A DNA stretch of 64,000 nucleotides from Scilla litardierei. Taxonomy: Eukaryota; Streptophyta; Magnoliopsida; Asparagales; Asparagaceae. The position numbers and the translations under genes are program-made. The DNA is taken from NCBI GenBank assembly GCA_030789695.1, contig CM061135.1, forward strand, positions 111,794,301-111,858,300, read 5' to 3'. Shown one piece after another: positions 12,046 through 24,265 of the stretch. The first letter of the stretch is position 1; every line of letters starts with the position of its first letter. The notes beneath the pieces were generated by a model. That model worked only from the letters and a program-made list of their open reading frames with translations. It did no database searches and had not been told where the DNA came from.

Positions 12046-12299
12046 TATGAGCTCTCTCTCTTCTCCATTCTCCTCTTCTTTACTCCTCATCTCTTCTTCT
12101 ACTCCTCTTCTTCGCTTCTTTGGCCTCCTTGGATCGTCGTGGCAAGGCGAGGCGAGCTTTAGCGTCGATGTTGTGCCCAGAACCCCATATCGCTCTGAAT
12201 TGTGTCGAATTCCCTGAAAACACATAAAACATCGAAAGAATCAAGAATATCGAGAAAAGTGGCGATATAATTCGAAAATATGGATTCGGACGATCGAAA

Positions 12300-12910
12300 C
12301 AACATGAGAATGCATGGTAAAAACATCGAAAATCTTGACACAACAGCCACAGAAGGGGTGACCCCCACCACATAACCAATAAGGGAATTGGACCAATGGC
12401 CAGCAGTAGCGTCAACGTTGGTAAGGGGGAGCTCAACAAACTGACCAATATCTGAGGAGGCGGGAGTAAAGAATAGTATCTCACGGTTGGGATTAACAGG
12501 CCTCCTGGAGGCTCAAATGTCGCTGAAGGAGGTGAAGGAGGATGCATAGGAATAATGGGGCACATTGCCAGATTTTGGCCTAGACAAATCATCGAACACC
12601 TGGGAGCACTCGAAGTAGAGGAGGATGGATTGGCCATAAAATTCCTGTCGCTACGTAGGGGATGGGAGGTGGGGAGCCCCCCCATGTTTCAGAACAATCT
12701 GACATCCTATCGAAGCTTGCTCAAGGGGGGAAGGAGCAGAACACCCTTTCCCATCTACCGTCGAGTCTGCACTTTCATCCAGCCATCAGACCCAGTTGCT
12801 CTATCACCATCAATAATAGCAACCCTACCGTCTGTTGTCACCTGCCGCCTAGATTCATCATCGCCCACCAGGGAGCAAGGAGGATCAACAACAGAGCTAG
12901 AGGATGCCAT
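12300..12910 (-). pseudogene. Possible DUF4283-like fragment (LINE ORF1 type)
   Basis: On the minus strand from an ATG at about 12910 a serine-rich, acidic start is readable (ending in a DGWMKVQ-like stretch). Further on, in a different frame, a segment with a VELPLTNVDATAGHW...SLIGYVVG pattern resembles the DUF4283 domain of plant LINE ORF1 and similar proteins. Frames are broken by stops and shifts and I see no reverse transcriptase nearby. It could be a LINE 5' end or a captured gene piece. Confidence 0.35.
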
Positions 12911-13084
12911 GAAACCAAGTAACAAAGGGGGGGAGTAGGGGGTTGGAGAGAGGGAAAACAAGAGGAGCGCAGCCCCAACGCTAGCACTCGGATGCATCCA
13001 GAGGCCACTGGCTAGACCACTAGGCAGTCGCCACACAATCGCCGGCATAGGGACCGAGGGAAGAGAGATATTATTGATAATTAA

Positions 13085-13103
13085 ATGTGTGTGTGTGTGT
13101 GTG
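13085..13103. repeat. (TG)n microsatellite
   Basis: About nine uninterrupted GT units. Other TG runs are at about 62331-62348 and 62698-62719. Confidence 0.9.
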
Positions 13104-13683
13104 ACATGGCAAAATGCGCATGTGCTCGACCTCAGGCACGATTCATGCGCTCGACCGCCTCCCAACCGTCCGATTCGATCCACTGGCTGTTGTTATTATC
13201 GAAACTTTTGGTGCAATTACCATCGTGCCCTTTAAGCCCTTTAAAACACATATTTGAACTTAATTACGATCGATACCACATCTTTTGTTCTCTCGCTCTC
13301 AAATCACAGAAGCTGGAGGTGATCCCCCATTATGCACTAGGTCTTCGATGTCAACAGCCCCATATGATCTCCCCCCCAAATTACTGCCATCACAAGCTTA
13401 ATAATTCACCTCCTCATCTCCCCCATCGATGTAAGGATGGTCAGCCCTAATTTTGCCCATACTTATTTCAAGCACGCACGAATTTAACCAAGATCATACG
13501 CTGAGATATTGCACAACATTCGCTAGGTTTGCACGGTGAATATTTTTTGAGGGAATTACAGAATTTTACGCATTTTTCACGGAGAGTAATTTTCCTATTT
13601 GTAGGAAATTTGCTCAAGGCGCACAACGTTACAGTTAACTTGTTTTACACAGAGAGTAATTTACCTCCTCCTCTATCATCCAC
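13104..13683. other. Unassigned stretch up to assembly gap
   Basis: No gene or known element recognised from 13104 to about 13530. From there GGAGAGTAATT and GGCGCACAACG words appear, the same words that mark the repeat array at 15-37 kb, so the array probably begins just left of the gap. Confidence 0.5.
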
Positions 13684-14183
13684 NNNNNNNNNNNNNNNNN
13701 NNNNNNNNNNNNNNNNNNNNNNNNNNNNNNNNNNNNNNNNNNNNNNNNNNNNNNNNNNNNNNNNNNNNNNNNNNNNNNNNNNNNNNNNNNNNNNNNNNNN
13801 NNNNNNNNNNNNNNNNNNNNNNNNNNNNNNNNNNNNNNNNNNNNNNNNNNNNNNNNNNNNNNNNNNNNNNNNNNNNNNNNNNNNNNNNNNNNNNNNNNNN
13901 NNNNNNNNNNNNNNNNNNNNNNNNNNNNNNNNNNNNNNNNNNNNNNNNNNNNNNNNNNNNNNNNNNNNNNNNNNNNNNNNNNNNNNNNNNNNNNNNNNNN
14001 NNNNNNNNNNNNNNNNNNNNNNNNNNNNNNNNNNNNNNNNNNNNNNNNNNNNNNNNNNNNNNNNNNNNNNNNNNNNNNNNNNNNNNNNNNNNNNNNNNNN
14101 NNNNNNNNNNNNNNNNNNNNNNNNNNNNNNNNNNNNNNNNNNNNNNNNNNNNNNNNNNNNNNNNNNNNNNNNNNNNNNNNNNN
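13684..14183. other. Assembly gap (500 N)
   Basis: Exactly 500 unknown bases; a conventional size, so the real distance is unknown. Any frame drawn across it is meaningless. Confidence 0.99.
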
Positions 14184-15098
14184 CGCCATCCCATTCTCTT
14201 TACAGGCATCTACATCATGAAGGAAATGGTCCACATTGAAATAGCAGGAGTAACTTTCAATTTTATCCTCCATTTACCATGGTATATATCTACATCAAGC
14301 AGAACGAAGCAATGGTTAGAATTTGTCCGGTTAAACTGAGAAACAAATATATTGTAAGAAAAATACGTAGAATACCGTGGCTATACGAGGAAGATCCGAG
14401 AAGCAGAATACTTAGCAGATGTAATTGAAACCGATGTGGCGCGACCTCGGTGGTAATCGCTGTTGCCGGTTGCTCCCAAAGGTTAACACAGCAGCCCCTG
14501 TCCGCGTCTACACTTGGCCAGAGACTTTGGATTTTGCACAGTATAGCTACCCAGGAGAACGGGATGAAGCAAATAAGAATTTTTGGAGGAAGCAATTTTT
14601 CCGTGTATTTTCTTGAGAAAAGCAGTGGGATATAAATAGAGTTCACAAAATAGCTGTTATGAATTCAAACGGTCAAATATTAAACGAGTATTAAAATAGG
14701 CTTTGAATGCTGCGTATTAAAGCGAGGCTTTAACTGCGTATTTATTGAGAGGTTTTGAATCCTGCAATCAAATTAGCAGTTACCAACATTTTAGAATGAG
14801 ACGCCATTTATTATAGACGATTTGGACTGCCCATGGATGAGGATGAGACTACAGTTGATTTACTGTGAGTCATGGAAAGAACCCGTGAGTCTACAGTTGT
14901 TGAGCTCGTGAATATACAGTATATACAGATGTTGCGGTGTGAGTAATTTTTGAGGGTAATCTCAAACACAAAGCGAAATTTTTGAGGGCGTTCACGGTCC
15001 ATTTATAGTGAAATTGACCATTCAAATTGATGAGTATAAGTCCGTTATCCTACAGCGAGCCCTTCATTGCAAACATCTACGTAGACAATCATATGTAT
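14184..15098. other. Unassigned segment before repeat array
   Basis: No recognisable protein. It ends with CAATCATATGTAT directly before the array start motif at 15099, the same junction seen before 31712 and 36899. At 14986-15058 a stretch around TTCACGGTCCATTTATAGTGAAATTG matches the inverted-repeat arms at 17.7 and 28.8 kb. Confidence 0.5.
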
Positions 15099-15407
15099 CA
15101 GTTTGTAAGAGCATAGGCTAATGAATCAGTTTGGGTCTGTATCAGTATGTACATCAATATAGTTGAATTCGATTGAATATGCCTTCAGCTTGAATAAGTA
15201 TCAGATTTAATTTTAAAGTTTGCATGTAGTTTCTGAGTCAGAGTGAATAAGTATCCGGTTTAATCTACAATGTTTCCAGATTGAACAAGTATAATAAGAC
15301 TTAAATCTAAAAGCTTGCATGTAGGCTTGATTGGGATTCAGAATAAGTATGATTAAATTTATTCCCGTGGTCGTGTTGAGAAAATTTGTCATCGATGAAA
15401 CATCAGC

Positions 15408-15450
15408 TTAACGCGCACAACGAGTAAATTTTGCTGGTTGTGCGCGTTAA
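15408..15450. repeat. Hairpin of the GCGCACAAC family
   Basis: Perfect 14-bp arms TTAACGCGCACAAC / GTTGTGCGCGTTAA with a 15-base loop. Confidence 0.85.
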
Positions 15451-16872
15451 ACAATTGTTCATAAAATACCTTAGATGCTCAAAGCGAACAGCTGGCTCTG
15501 GCTGTGCTTGTTGTGCACTTTGCGCAATTAAAGTAACCATTATAAATATGATCAACACGCACAACGGCCATAAATTAGTTGGTACTGGGCGTTGAGCAAT
15601 TATGTAAGAGGCTATTAATTTTTCCAGCTCACGTCCCACCGACTGGTCAAACATTCTTGAGAAATGCACATGTCTGGTATCAATCAGCTGTAGATTTACG
15701 AACAGTCTTTTGTATATTCACGAGAACCCCTCAGTTTGTAAGAGCATAGGCTAATGAATCAGTTTGGATCTGTATCAGTATGTATATCAATATATTTGAA
15801 TGGCTGGGTAATTTTCAAAATGTCATCAATTTGAATATGTATGAGATTTAATCTAAAATTTTGCATGCAGTTTCTGAATTCGATTGAATATGCCTTCAGA
15901 TTGAAAAGGTATCAGATTTATTTTTAAAGTTTGTATGTAGTTTCTGAGTCAAAGTGAACAAGTATCCGGTTTAATCTACAATGTTTTCAGATTGAACAAG
16001 TATAATAAGACTTAAATCTAAAAGTTTGGATGTAGGCGTGGTTGGGATTCAGATTAAGTATGATGAAATTTGGAATTTGATTGATTCACTGCGGTGTCGC
16101 GCAGTGGGAGTAAACTTATAGCATCTCACAAATATGCTTAAAGAGCAAAACGGTCAAATTTATTCCCGTGGGGGCGTTGAGCAAATTTGTCATCGACGCA
16201 ACTATAGAGCTTAACGCGCACAACAGGCATAATTCTCCATGTTGTGCGCTTTGCGCAATTATGTTAGCCATAACAAATTTTCTGAACGCGCACACCGGCT
16301 CAAAGTGAACACCTGGCGATACTTGTTGTGCGCTTTGAGCAATTTTTTAAACCATTAAAAATTTGCTCACAGCGCACAACGGGCATAATTTTGTATATTC
16401 ACGAGCATCCCTCAGTAGCTTGACGGGGTCTTCGATGTAGCCACACAGTAAATATGGTACTGCAGCAGTCACATCCTCATTGACCTATCTGCGTTGCGCG
16501 CATTGAGCAATTCCCGTTTTCCATGCGTTTTGCGCGGTGATCAATTATAATAGTTTCTCTCTTCTGTATTATTTAGCCCGGGGTGCGTGTCGAATAAAAT
16601 GTATTAAAAAATCTTAGTGGAGAGTAGTATTGTTGGGAGTAAGTTTCCTATTAGCATCAATGTTGATCAAGGCGAAAAATCGTTGAGTTTCATTGTTATG
16701 CACGGAGAGTAATTAACCTATTTTGATCCAGATGCTAAAATAATTGGAATTACGCGATTTTCGCGTTGGAATTTCGCGGTTTGCGCGTTGAGTAAATAAT
16801 TGTTGATTCCCGAGATCCATTGCATTACTGTAGGATCAAGGACTTATGATACGCTTCATTTTGATTGCTCCA

Positions 16873-17440
16873 ATTCCCCTATAGCAACTCCAACCCAAAT
16901 CTCTTAAAAACCCCCTTCAAAATGGAATATCTTTAAAATATGCTATTTTTGTGGATGTGCAACTCCAACCCACCATCTTAAAATCCTATTTTCTCTTTGT
17001 TTAAGCATTACTAATGAAAAATATTTATCATTATAATGGGTTAATCTAATACATTGTTTCTGCATGAAAGAAAACTATAAATAATATTATTCTTCAATGT
17101 TAATTTTTTTAATTTTTAAGTATTTAGTATTTCTTGTAATGTTGTAAATATTTTAAAATTTGCTCGAAACATATCCAATATTGGTCTCTAATTGAGATAT
17201 TTCCATCGGTACTAAACTTATTAAATTTGGTCACGTGATTTGTAAAATACATTTGTAATAAATAGCCGTTACCAAGCCATGACGTTAATAAACGCAACAA
17301 AGGGCTGATATCAATTAGCCGTCGTGCGCGTCGTGCGAGGTGGTTAAAAGTCATAGTGTTAATCAATATCCATCCGCTGTACACACACGGTCTCACATCT
17401 GAGGACTCCACATTACACACAAGGGCTTATAGTGGAACCA
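16873..17440. mobile_element. AT-rich insertion in promoter of the array unit (possible MITE)
   Basis: Other unit copies read CCCCTATAAAAATGG (30123, 36087). Here, and at 32941, the text changes after CCCCTATA to GCAACTCCAACCCA and runs into about 500 bp of AT-rich DNA present in both copies. The phrase CAACTCCAACCCA recurs 80 bp inside. A small DNA transposon that destroyed the TATA is plausible, but I could not define its right end or TIRs. Confidence 0.35.
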
Positions 17441-17866
17441 ATTAACCCGCACGCACAACAGAAACAATTTGATTGTTTTTGTTGCGCTGGAAAATAAATA
17501 ATTTTTCGAGTCTTTGACGGAGAGTAATTCAAGGCGCAAAACGGTTCAGTTTCCTTGTCGTGTGGGGAGAGTAAGTTGCCTCTTTTTCAGCTGAGCCTAA
17601 AATACTTAGGATTACTCATTTTTCTCGGTGGGATTACGCGTTGAGTAAATAAGATGTTCATTCCCGAGATCCTTAGCATTACTGTAGGATAACGGACTTA
17701 ATACTCATCAATTTGATCGGTCGTTTTTCACTATAAATGGACCGTGAATGCCGTGAATGCCCTGGAGAAGCGTATGAAATCGGAGGACTACAGGCTGATG
17801 CAGTCACGTCCCGAATATGCTTCTCTCCCTGGTCTGCGAAGAGAAGAATGGCCCCCCGGGCCTTTG

Positions 17867-20716
17867 TGTCACGCCTCGCTTCCCAAAAACGTGGAGGTGA
17901 AGCGTGAGAAGGTCCGCTCAGACTTGAAGCTACAAAGCTGCAAGTCCGATAAGCGTCAATCAAATTTAAACTGCAGGTCCTTGCAACGCGAAACGAAACA
18001 AAGATAATAATAACGAAAAGAGACAAAAGAAACATCTCAGAATATCCATAATAAATCTCAACATCGCAGAAAAAGCCACCAGGCTAAAATAAAAGAGTCT
18101 AAAAGAGGCCCCAGCATGGCCAACAAAAGTACAGAGTATGAAAACAAGGTAATGGTGCAAGCACCGACAACTAACAGCAACCTAAAGCAAAAGCAACTCA
18201 ACAGTCTCTAAGACTGGTCTCCGGTGTCCTCGAACTCCTCAACGAACGTAGGCTCAGGCTCAGCGTCAGCAAACACCTCGTCCTCAACAACTGTCTCTGG
18301 CTCAGGGTCTAACATGTGACACCCAAAAGAGCAAGGGGCACATGTCAGCAAGTCTGGAAGACTTGTGCAAGGAAACTGAAAGTAGGTACAAGTAAAGCAA
18401 CCTAGCAGTTCTAGCATGATGCGATGACATGGCAGTTAAAGTATGAGTGCAACAGGTAAAGTAAAGTAAAGTAAAGTACGAGCATGGCATTTAGACATGG
18501 CATGAATCATTCACAAGACAAGTACAAGACAAGTAAAGTAAGCACCTCGTGCACAGAGATTCCGCCTTTTGGCTAGAGTGGCTGCGCGGGCCAACTCCTA
18601 AGCTCAAGTGACCGTTTATCCCTACCCCTCCATGTGTATCGAGCCAGGGCCTTACCCCAGAACATGGAATGCTCGCTTCTGGAGCACGAGCCAGGAAGTG
18701 TTTTAACAAGTATGGCATAGGGGTGCACCTAGCCGGACAAGGAAGTACGAGTACATGTATTGTAGCGTGTGCTACGAATGCGACATTCAATGCATGGATG
18801 ACATGACATGGCAAGTAGTAAGGCGTACAGGTAAGGAAAGTAAACGTGACAGTTTAGTATGCATGAACAACAAGTTTAAAGGGTTGGACCTAGCTTCGTT
18901 GTCAAGCTAGATCAATTAGGTGACGGATCTAGTTTCGTTGTCAAACTAGATCAAGTAGGCGTCTAGCCAGCTATCATTTCACTGACTAGTCTCTTTTACG
19001 CTAAAAACAAGGAAGTGGCCTAAAAACATGGCCCTAAGCAAGATTTGGCAAGTTTCACTTTCCTGCAAGTATCACGTCAGAGAAACACCGTCCAACGAGT
19101 CCAAAGTCACAATTCCTACGTGCACAAAGTCCACCGGCCTACATCCGTTTTATTAATCTTGATTAGTGATTGCTAAAACATTTAAAATACTTTAAAATAC
19201 TGATTTTTAGTCTTGGTTAGCAAGCAATTGGGTTGGGGGTCCTAGGGGTGCAAAGCGTTACCTCAACACGACGCGAAAGCTACACCGGCGTCGGGTAGCG
19301 ATGCCGGGGGTTGGAATAATAATATCGCGCTCCAAGTCCAGATTCCAATTAGATTCCTCGCTGGAAATTTCAGAGCAATCAACCGGAGCAACGATTCCAG
19401 ATTCCAAAGCTAGCACGTGCGACGACGGCCTACGATGTGTCGCAACGTCGTACGCGACGAATCCTCGAAGAGAAAGCACCTAGGTGGGGCCCACAGTAGT
19501 CCTAGGGACCTATGGGGGACCCACAATACCTCTGGAGAACTTGGAGGGCCCACGGTGGCAAGTGGTACGACGGGTGCGGGGTTGCGACGAGTGGCTCTCG
19601 GTCGTACAGCCTCGGTGCGGGAGATTGGCTCGGTCGGTGCGGGGGAACGGGGCTGTGCAGCAACGGGGGTCGGTCGCAGCAGCGGTGCGGGGGCCTCCTT
19701 CGGTCGGTGCGGGGGAACGGGTCGGTCGGTGCGGGCGGACGAGCGTTGCAACGTTGCAACGTTGCAACGGAGCGGCGAGCGGGCGATGCGGGCGGGCGGC
19801 TCGGTCAGGCACGTGGCGATGCAGGGGAACGAAGCGGGCGACGGCTGCGGTGCGGAGCGGGAGCGTGAGCGGGCCAAGCTCTCGGTCTGACCGAGAGCTT
19901 CTCTCGGTCGAAGCGGGGAACGAAGCGGCGGCTGTGCAGCGGTGCGATGCGGAGCTTGGTGCGGGGCGGGGCTTCGGTCTGAGCGGGGGAACAGAGCTGT
20001 TTTCCTCGGTCGTGCGGCAGAAGTTCGTCGCAACGTTGCGACGATTCGTCGCAACGTCAAATTTGAGTTTTGGAAGAGGCTAGGGTTAATTTCTTGCGAA
20101 AATAGGTCTTCCTAGGGGTTGTTTATATAGTGTAGATGGGTTGACTTGGTCTAGGGCTAAATCTAATAGGATTAGAAGTTCAAAAATATTTAAAATTTGA
20201 ATCTCAACTTCTCCAACTCGCACAAGGATTTGACTCGGTCCAAATGAGCTGGAAATTGGCTCAAAAATTCTTTAATATGTTTAAAACTCAAATAAATTTT
20301 ATTTGGCCGAAAATAATTTAAAAATTAATTATTAAAAATATTATAAACCTTGTTAAAAATATAAAAGTGGTCAAATAAACTCCAAATATTATAAAATAAA
20401 TATCGGGGTGATCGTGATGACGAAAGTGAGCTAACTAAGAAGACGGATCTCAATTTCAACGTCGGACGACGAAACTAAAAATAGAAACGTCTCCCGTCAA
20501 AAGTGAAAATCGCAACGTCTCATCAAATAAGATTAAATTGTGGGAAAGCGACTCGAGAAACGTCGTTCCAAATTAGTGCCACTATTTAATACTCTCAGAG
20601 ACGTTCACAACGGCATATCACACAAAAGTGTTCACAATCAAATAAAGTCTAAAATAAACACGTGCACGGCCAAAAGCACGTGCACGAACAAAGTACAACG
20701 AAAAGTGGTCGTTACA
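17867..20716 (-). repeat. Chromodomain gypsy 3' LTR
   Basis: Copy of 25506-28354. In transcription direction a TATATAAAC element lies at 20121-20130. Downstream come GTTGCAAC palindromes (19744-19769), GTCGCAACGTTGCGAC (20028-20043) and repeated CGGTCGGTGCGGG words. Confidence 0.96.
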
Positions 20717-20728
20717 TCCTCCACACCT
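20717..20728 (-). other. Chromodomain gypsy polypurine tract
   Basis: Minus-strand AGGTGTGGAGGA directly precedes the LTR start TGTAACGACC. Confidence 0.75.
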
Positions 20729-20757
20729 TAGAAATGATTCCGTCCTCGGAATCAACA

Positions 20758-20936
20758 TCAAGCACTGCTCGGGAAAAGGTGCGGGAAGCGCTCTCGCATC
20801 TCATCCTCACGTTCCCAGGTAGACTCACCAGGGGAACCGTGACGCCACTGCACTCGAACCAAGTCGACGGTCTTATTCCTCAGCTGCTTCTGTCGACGAT
20901 CCAGAATCTCAACTGGCTGCTGATCATAAGACAGAT
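20758..20936 (-). pseudogene. Chromodomain, out of frame with integrase
   Basis: About 59 codons, open to a TGA at 20758-20760. Visible chromodomain marks are PVEILDRR at its start, a VQW strand, and STWEREDEM before the C-terminal helix. In this family the domain targets new insertions to particular chromatin. The integrase frame instead ends at 20880 after 18 unrelated residues. Confidence 0.8.
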
Positions 20937-21659
20937 CCGGACCGTAATCTCCGAGAAATCCACAGCGTGGGATGGATCACTAACGTATCGACGTAACTGA
21001 GATACGTGAAATACGTCGTGAACTCCCACAAGCGATGGTGGCAATGCCATGCGATAAGCCACAGCTCCAACTCTCTCCAGGACATCAAACGGTCCAATGT
21101 ACCTCGGACTCAGCTTGCCTCTCTTCCCGAATCGAATAACTCCGTGGTTCGGAGAAATCTTCAGAAAGACATGGTCGCCAGGCTGAAACTCCAAAGGCCT
21201 CCGTCTAGCATCGGCCCAATGCTTGAAACGGTCCTGCGCAATCCTCAGCTTCTCCCGGATGTTCCTCACAACATCCACGACCTCCACGATCATCTCCGGT
21301 CCTAACAGCTCCCGATCTCCAACGCCATCCCAGCTCAGTGGCGATCGACATTTCTTTCCATATAGCGCGGCGAAAGGCGCCATTCCAATACTCGCCTGGT
21401 AGCTGTTATTGTAAGCAAACTCAACGTGATGGAGATGATCCTCCCAAGATCCCTTAAAGTCCAACATGCACGCTCTCAACATATCCTCCAAGATCTGAAT
21501 CGTCCTCTCGGACTGGCCATCCGTCTGCGGGTGGTACGCCGTGCTGAAACTCAGACTCGTACCCAAGCTCTTCTGCAGACTCTGCCAAAACTGAGATGTG
21601 AATCTCGTGTCTCTATCCGACACGATACTCACGGGGACTCCGTGAAGTCGTACGATCTC

Positions 21660-21730
21660 CTGCATGAATCACGTTACATCACTATCTAAACTAGGAAAAG
21701 GAAATAGAAACGGAGAGTAAACGTATTTAC
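21660..21730 (-). other. Intron-like 71-bp insert in integrase
   Basis: On the minus strand the exon text ATGGAG is followed by GTAAATACG and the insert ends CATGCAG before GAGATCG. GT-AG ends, T-rich body, phase 0, length 71 (not a multiple of three, and stops inside). Skipping it puts the two halves of the integrase core exactly in register at a conserved site. Confidence 0.65.
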
Positions 21731-24149
21731 CTCCATGTATCTCCTCGCTAGCGTCTCAGTAGACTGTCCCACTCGGAAGGGAATAAAGTGCGCGGATTTG
21801 GTCAATAGGTCTACGATCACCCAAATTGCGTCGTTCTGCTTCGGACTCCGAGGTAGTCCAGTCACGAAATCCATAGTGATGTGCTGCCACTTCCACTCCG
21901 GAATCGGAAGCGGTTGTAGCAACCCTGTCGTACGCTGATGCTCCGCCTTTACTTGTTGGCAAACCAAACACTTGGCTACACTCCGAGCCACACTCCTCTT
22001 CATACCATGCCACCAAAAGTTCAGACGAAGATCCTTGTGTACCTTGGTCCCACCAGGATGCACAGAATACGGCGAACTGTGTGCCTCCACCAATAATTCC
22101 TCCCTGATGTCTCCAGCTGGCACACACAACCTGGCTCCAAATCTCAACGAACCATCCTCGTGAATCAAAAAGTCAGTCCGCAGACCGGCTTCCACCTGCT
22201 CCCGAATCCTCACAAGCTTAGCATCTCCAGCCTGTCCAGCCTTGATCCTATCCACGATCGTCGACTGTATCTGCATACTCATCAACGAAGAGGTCTCTCC
22301 AGGAAGAATAATCTCGATACCAGTCTCGCAAAAATCCTGCTGCAATCTCCACTGCGAGGTCAACATCATCATCGCTGGAAGTCTGCTCAGCCATCCGGAA
22401 CCACATTCACCTTGCCAGGGTGATACTGCAAGTCAATCTCGTAGTCTGCCATGAGCTCCAACCATCGACGCTGTCGCATGTTGAGCTCCTTCTGTGTAAA
22501 GATATACTTCAAGCTTTTGTGATCGGTGAAAATCTTCACCTTCTCACTCAGCAGGAAGTGCCTCCAAATCTTCAGCGCAAACACAACCGCAGCCAACTCC
22601 AAATCATGTGTCGGGTAATTCTTCTTATGAGCCTTAAGCTGACGAGAAGCATACGCAACCACATGCCCATGCTGATGCAACACACATCCAAGACCCTTGC
22701 CAGAGGCATCGCAAAAGATCTCGAATCCTCCACTCTGATCAGGCACAGCAAGTACAGGGGCAGTCGTCAATCTCTCCTTCAGAATACCAAAAGCCTTCTC
22801 GCACTCATTAGACCAAACATATGGTACATCCTTCCGCGTCAGCCTAGTCATCGGCTCAGCAATCCGGGAAAAGTCCTTAATGAAACGTCGGTAATAGCCT
22901 GCAAGTCCAAGGAAGCTCCGGATCTCAGACGATGACTGCGGAACTGGCCACTCTCTGATAGCCACAATCTTCTCGGGATCCACAGAAATTCCATCACCAG
23001 GCACCACGTGCCCGAGAAAGGCAACTCTATCCAGCTAGAACTCGCACTTGGAATACTTAGCATACAAACGATGCTTCCTCAAAATCTCCAACACTGTCCT
23101 CAAGTGCGAGGCATGCTCTTCCTCCGACTTTGAATAGATCAGGATGTCGTCAATAAAGATAACGACAAACTTGTCTAGAAAGTCATAGAAGATCAAATTC
23201 ATCAGGTTCATAAAGACTGCGGGCGCATTGGTTACACCAAATGGCATAACCACGAACTCGTAGTGACCATACTTCGTCCTGAAGGCTGTCTTCGGGATGT
23301 CGTCCTTCTTCACCTTAAGCTGACGGTAGCCACTCCTCAAATCCAACTTAGAGAACACCCTCGATCCTCCGAGCTGATCAAAGATGTCATCTATCCGAGG
23401 CAAGGGATATTTATTCTTGATAGTCACATCATTCAGCTCCCGGTAATCCACACACATGCGACGCGTACCATCCTTCTTCTTTACCAGCAACACCGGTGCT
23501 CCCCACGGAAACACGCTAGGATTGATGTATCCCTTCTGCAAAAGCTCATCCAGCTGCCTACACAACTCCTCCAACTCTGCTGGAGCCATCCGATATGGCG
23601 CCTTAGAAATAGGCTGCGCTCCCGGCACAAGATCGATCGAAAACTCGAGAGCTCGATCGGGCGGCCGTCCAGACATCTCCTCGGGGAAGACGTCGTCGAA
23701 TTCACGTACCACAGCTGGTCTATCCTGCTCCATCTGCATAGCAACAATCTCCACTGGCTTGGCCCGGAACCTGACAGGACCAAGCGAACTGCTACCACGC
23801 CTGAACTCGAACACTGGATGTCCGGGGATCTCGAACATCACCTTCTTCCTCCGACAATCGATCGTAGCATAGAAGCTCGCAAGCCAATCCATTCCAAGCA
23901 CTGCATCGTAGTTGATGATGTCGTGGACAATAAAGTCAGCGTAAAGCTCATGTCCACAGACCACCAAAGGGCAAGAATTGCACCCACGATGCACCGAGAT
24001 CACGCCATTTCCTGTAACGATATTCCAACTCTTGAGAAGAGGGGAAGTCGTCAAGGAATGCTTCTCCACGAAGCTCCGAGAAATAATGCACATCGATGCA
24101 CCTGAGTCAAAGAGGACTCGTGCAGGAAATGTGCAAACCATAATCACAC

Positions 24150-24265
24150 CTAACAAACAATCTAGCAATCAGACCCTATTCTAACAAACAATCATATGCA
24201 ATCAAACAAACATAAGCCAACAATCAAAACTATCTAAGGAAGGAAACAACTAGTTTAAGAGTTAC
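24150..24265 (-). other. Intron-like 116-bp insert between gag and protease
   Basis: Minus strand: ATCGCAG, then GTAACTC ... TTTGTTAG, then GTGTGATT. GT-AG ends, strongly T-rich 3' half, phase 1, 116 bp, several stops. Skipping it joins the end of the zinc-knuckle region to the protease in one frame, the arrangement normal for this lineage. Confidence 0.65.

Larger units (their letters stand above)
11224..12224 (-). mobile_element. Athila-like LTR, 5' (U3-side) part, right of Copia-1
   Basis: Continuation of the LTR at 2779-3432 beyond the Copia-1 insertion. On the minus strand it carries a dyad array, then a TATAAATA box (11599-11606), then an A/T-rich stretch. The outer end near 12224 is a guess from a TGTG start; without the partner LTR it cannot be fixed. 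Confidence 0.5.
15099..17866 (+). repeat. Repeat-array units left of the gypsy insertion
   Basis: Two starts of the unit motif CAGTTTGTAAGAGCATAGGC occur, at 15099 and 15732. The second unit (15732-17866, continuing at 28355 after the gypsy element) is collinear with 31712-34030 at high identity. It contains GCGCACAAC hairpin words, GGAGAGTAATT words, and a promoter-like segment whose TATA is interrupted at about 16873 by an AT-rich insertion starting GCAACTCCAACCCA. No intact ORF. Confidence 0.8.
20758..24149 (-). pseudogene. Chromodomain gypsy pol: protease, RT, RNase H, integrase, chromodomain
   Basis: Protease motif VLFDSGAS opens the frame near 24110. RT follows with the FIDDILIYS active site near 23160; RNase H with [10 protein letters not shown] and [10 protein letters not shown] (22730-22520). 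Integrase has a His-Cys zinc region (CLVCQQVKAEHQ near 21950), catalytic core with DRDTRF and [12 protein letters not shown], and the GPF domain ISPRY-like near 21110. A chromodomain with the ESTWE-type aromatic motif lies at 20758-20936, ending in TGA. Breaks: TAG at 23035-23037 (a Trp position in relatives); one-base loss near 22390 at the RNase H/integrase border; a 71-bp intron-like insert at 21660-21730; one-base loss near 20937 that puts the chromodomain out of frame. Without the last two the enzyme would be nearly continuous. Confidence 0.95.

Noticed and set aside
13085..13103. TG run as regulatory element
   Set aside because: Simple microsatellite with nothing around it to suggest regulation.
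13529..14273. Open frames covering 13529-14273 and 37165-38461 through N runs
   Set aside because: They span unknown bases; only the part right of 37697 is real sequence.
19410..20083. Overlapping frames of up to 216 codons on both strands in the gypsy LTR (also at 27049-27721)
   Set aside because: They are composition-driven by CGGTCGGTGCGGG repeats, differ in length between the two LTR copies, and show no protein family.
23263..24105. 280-codon plus-strand frame opposite the gypsy pol
   Set aside because: It is a shadow of the RT/protease coding strand; all conserved motifs are on the minus strand.
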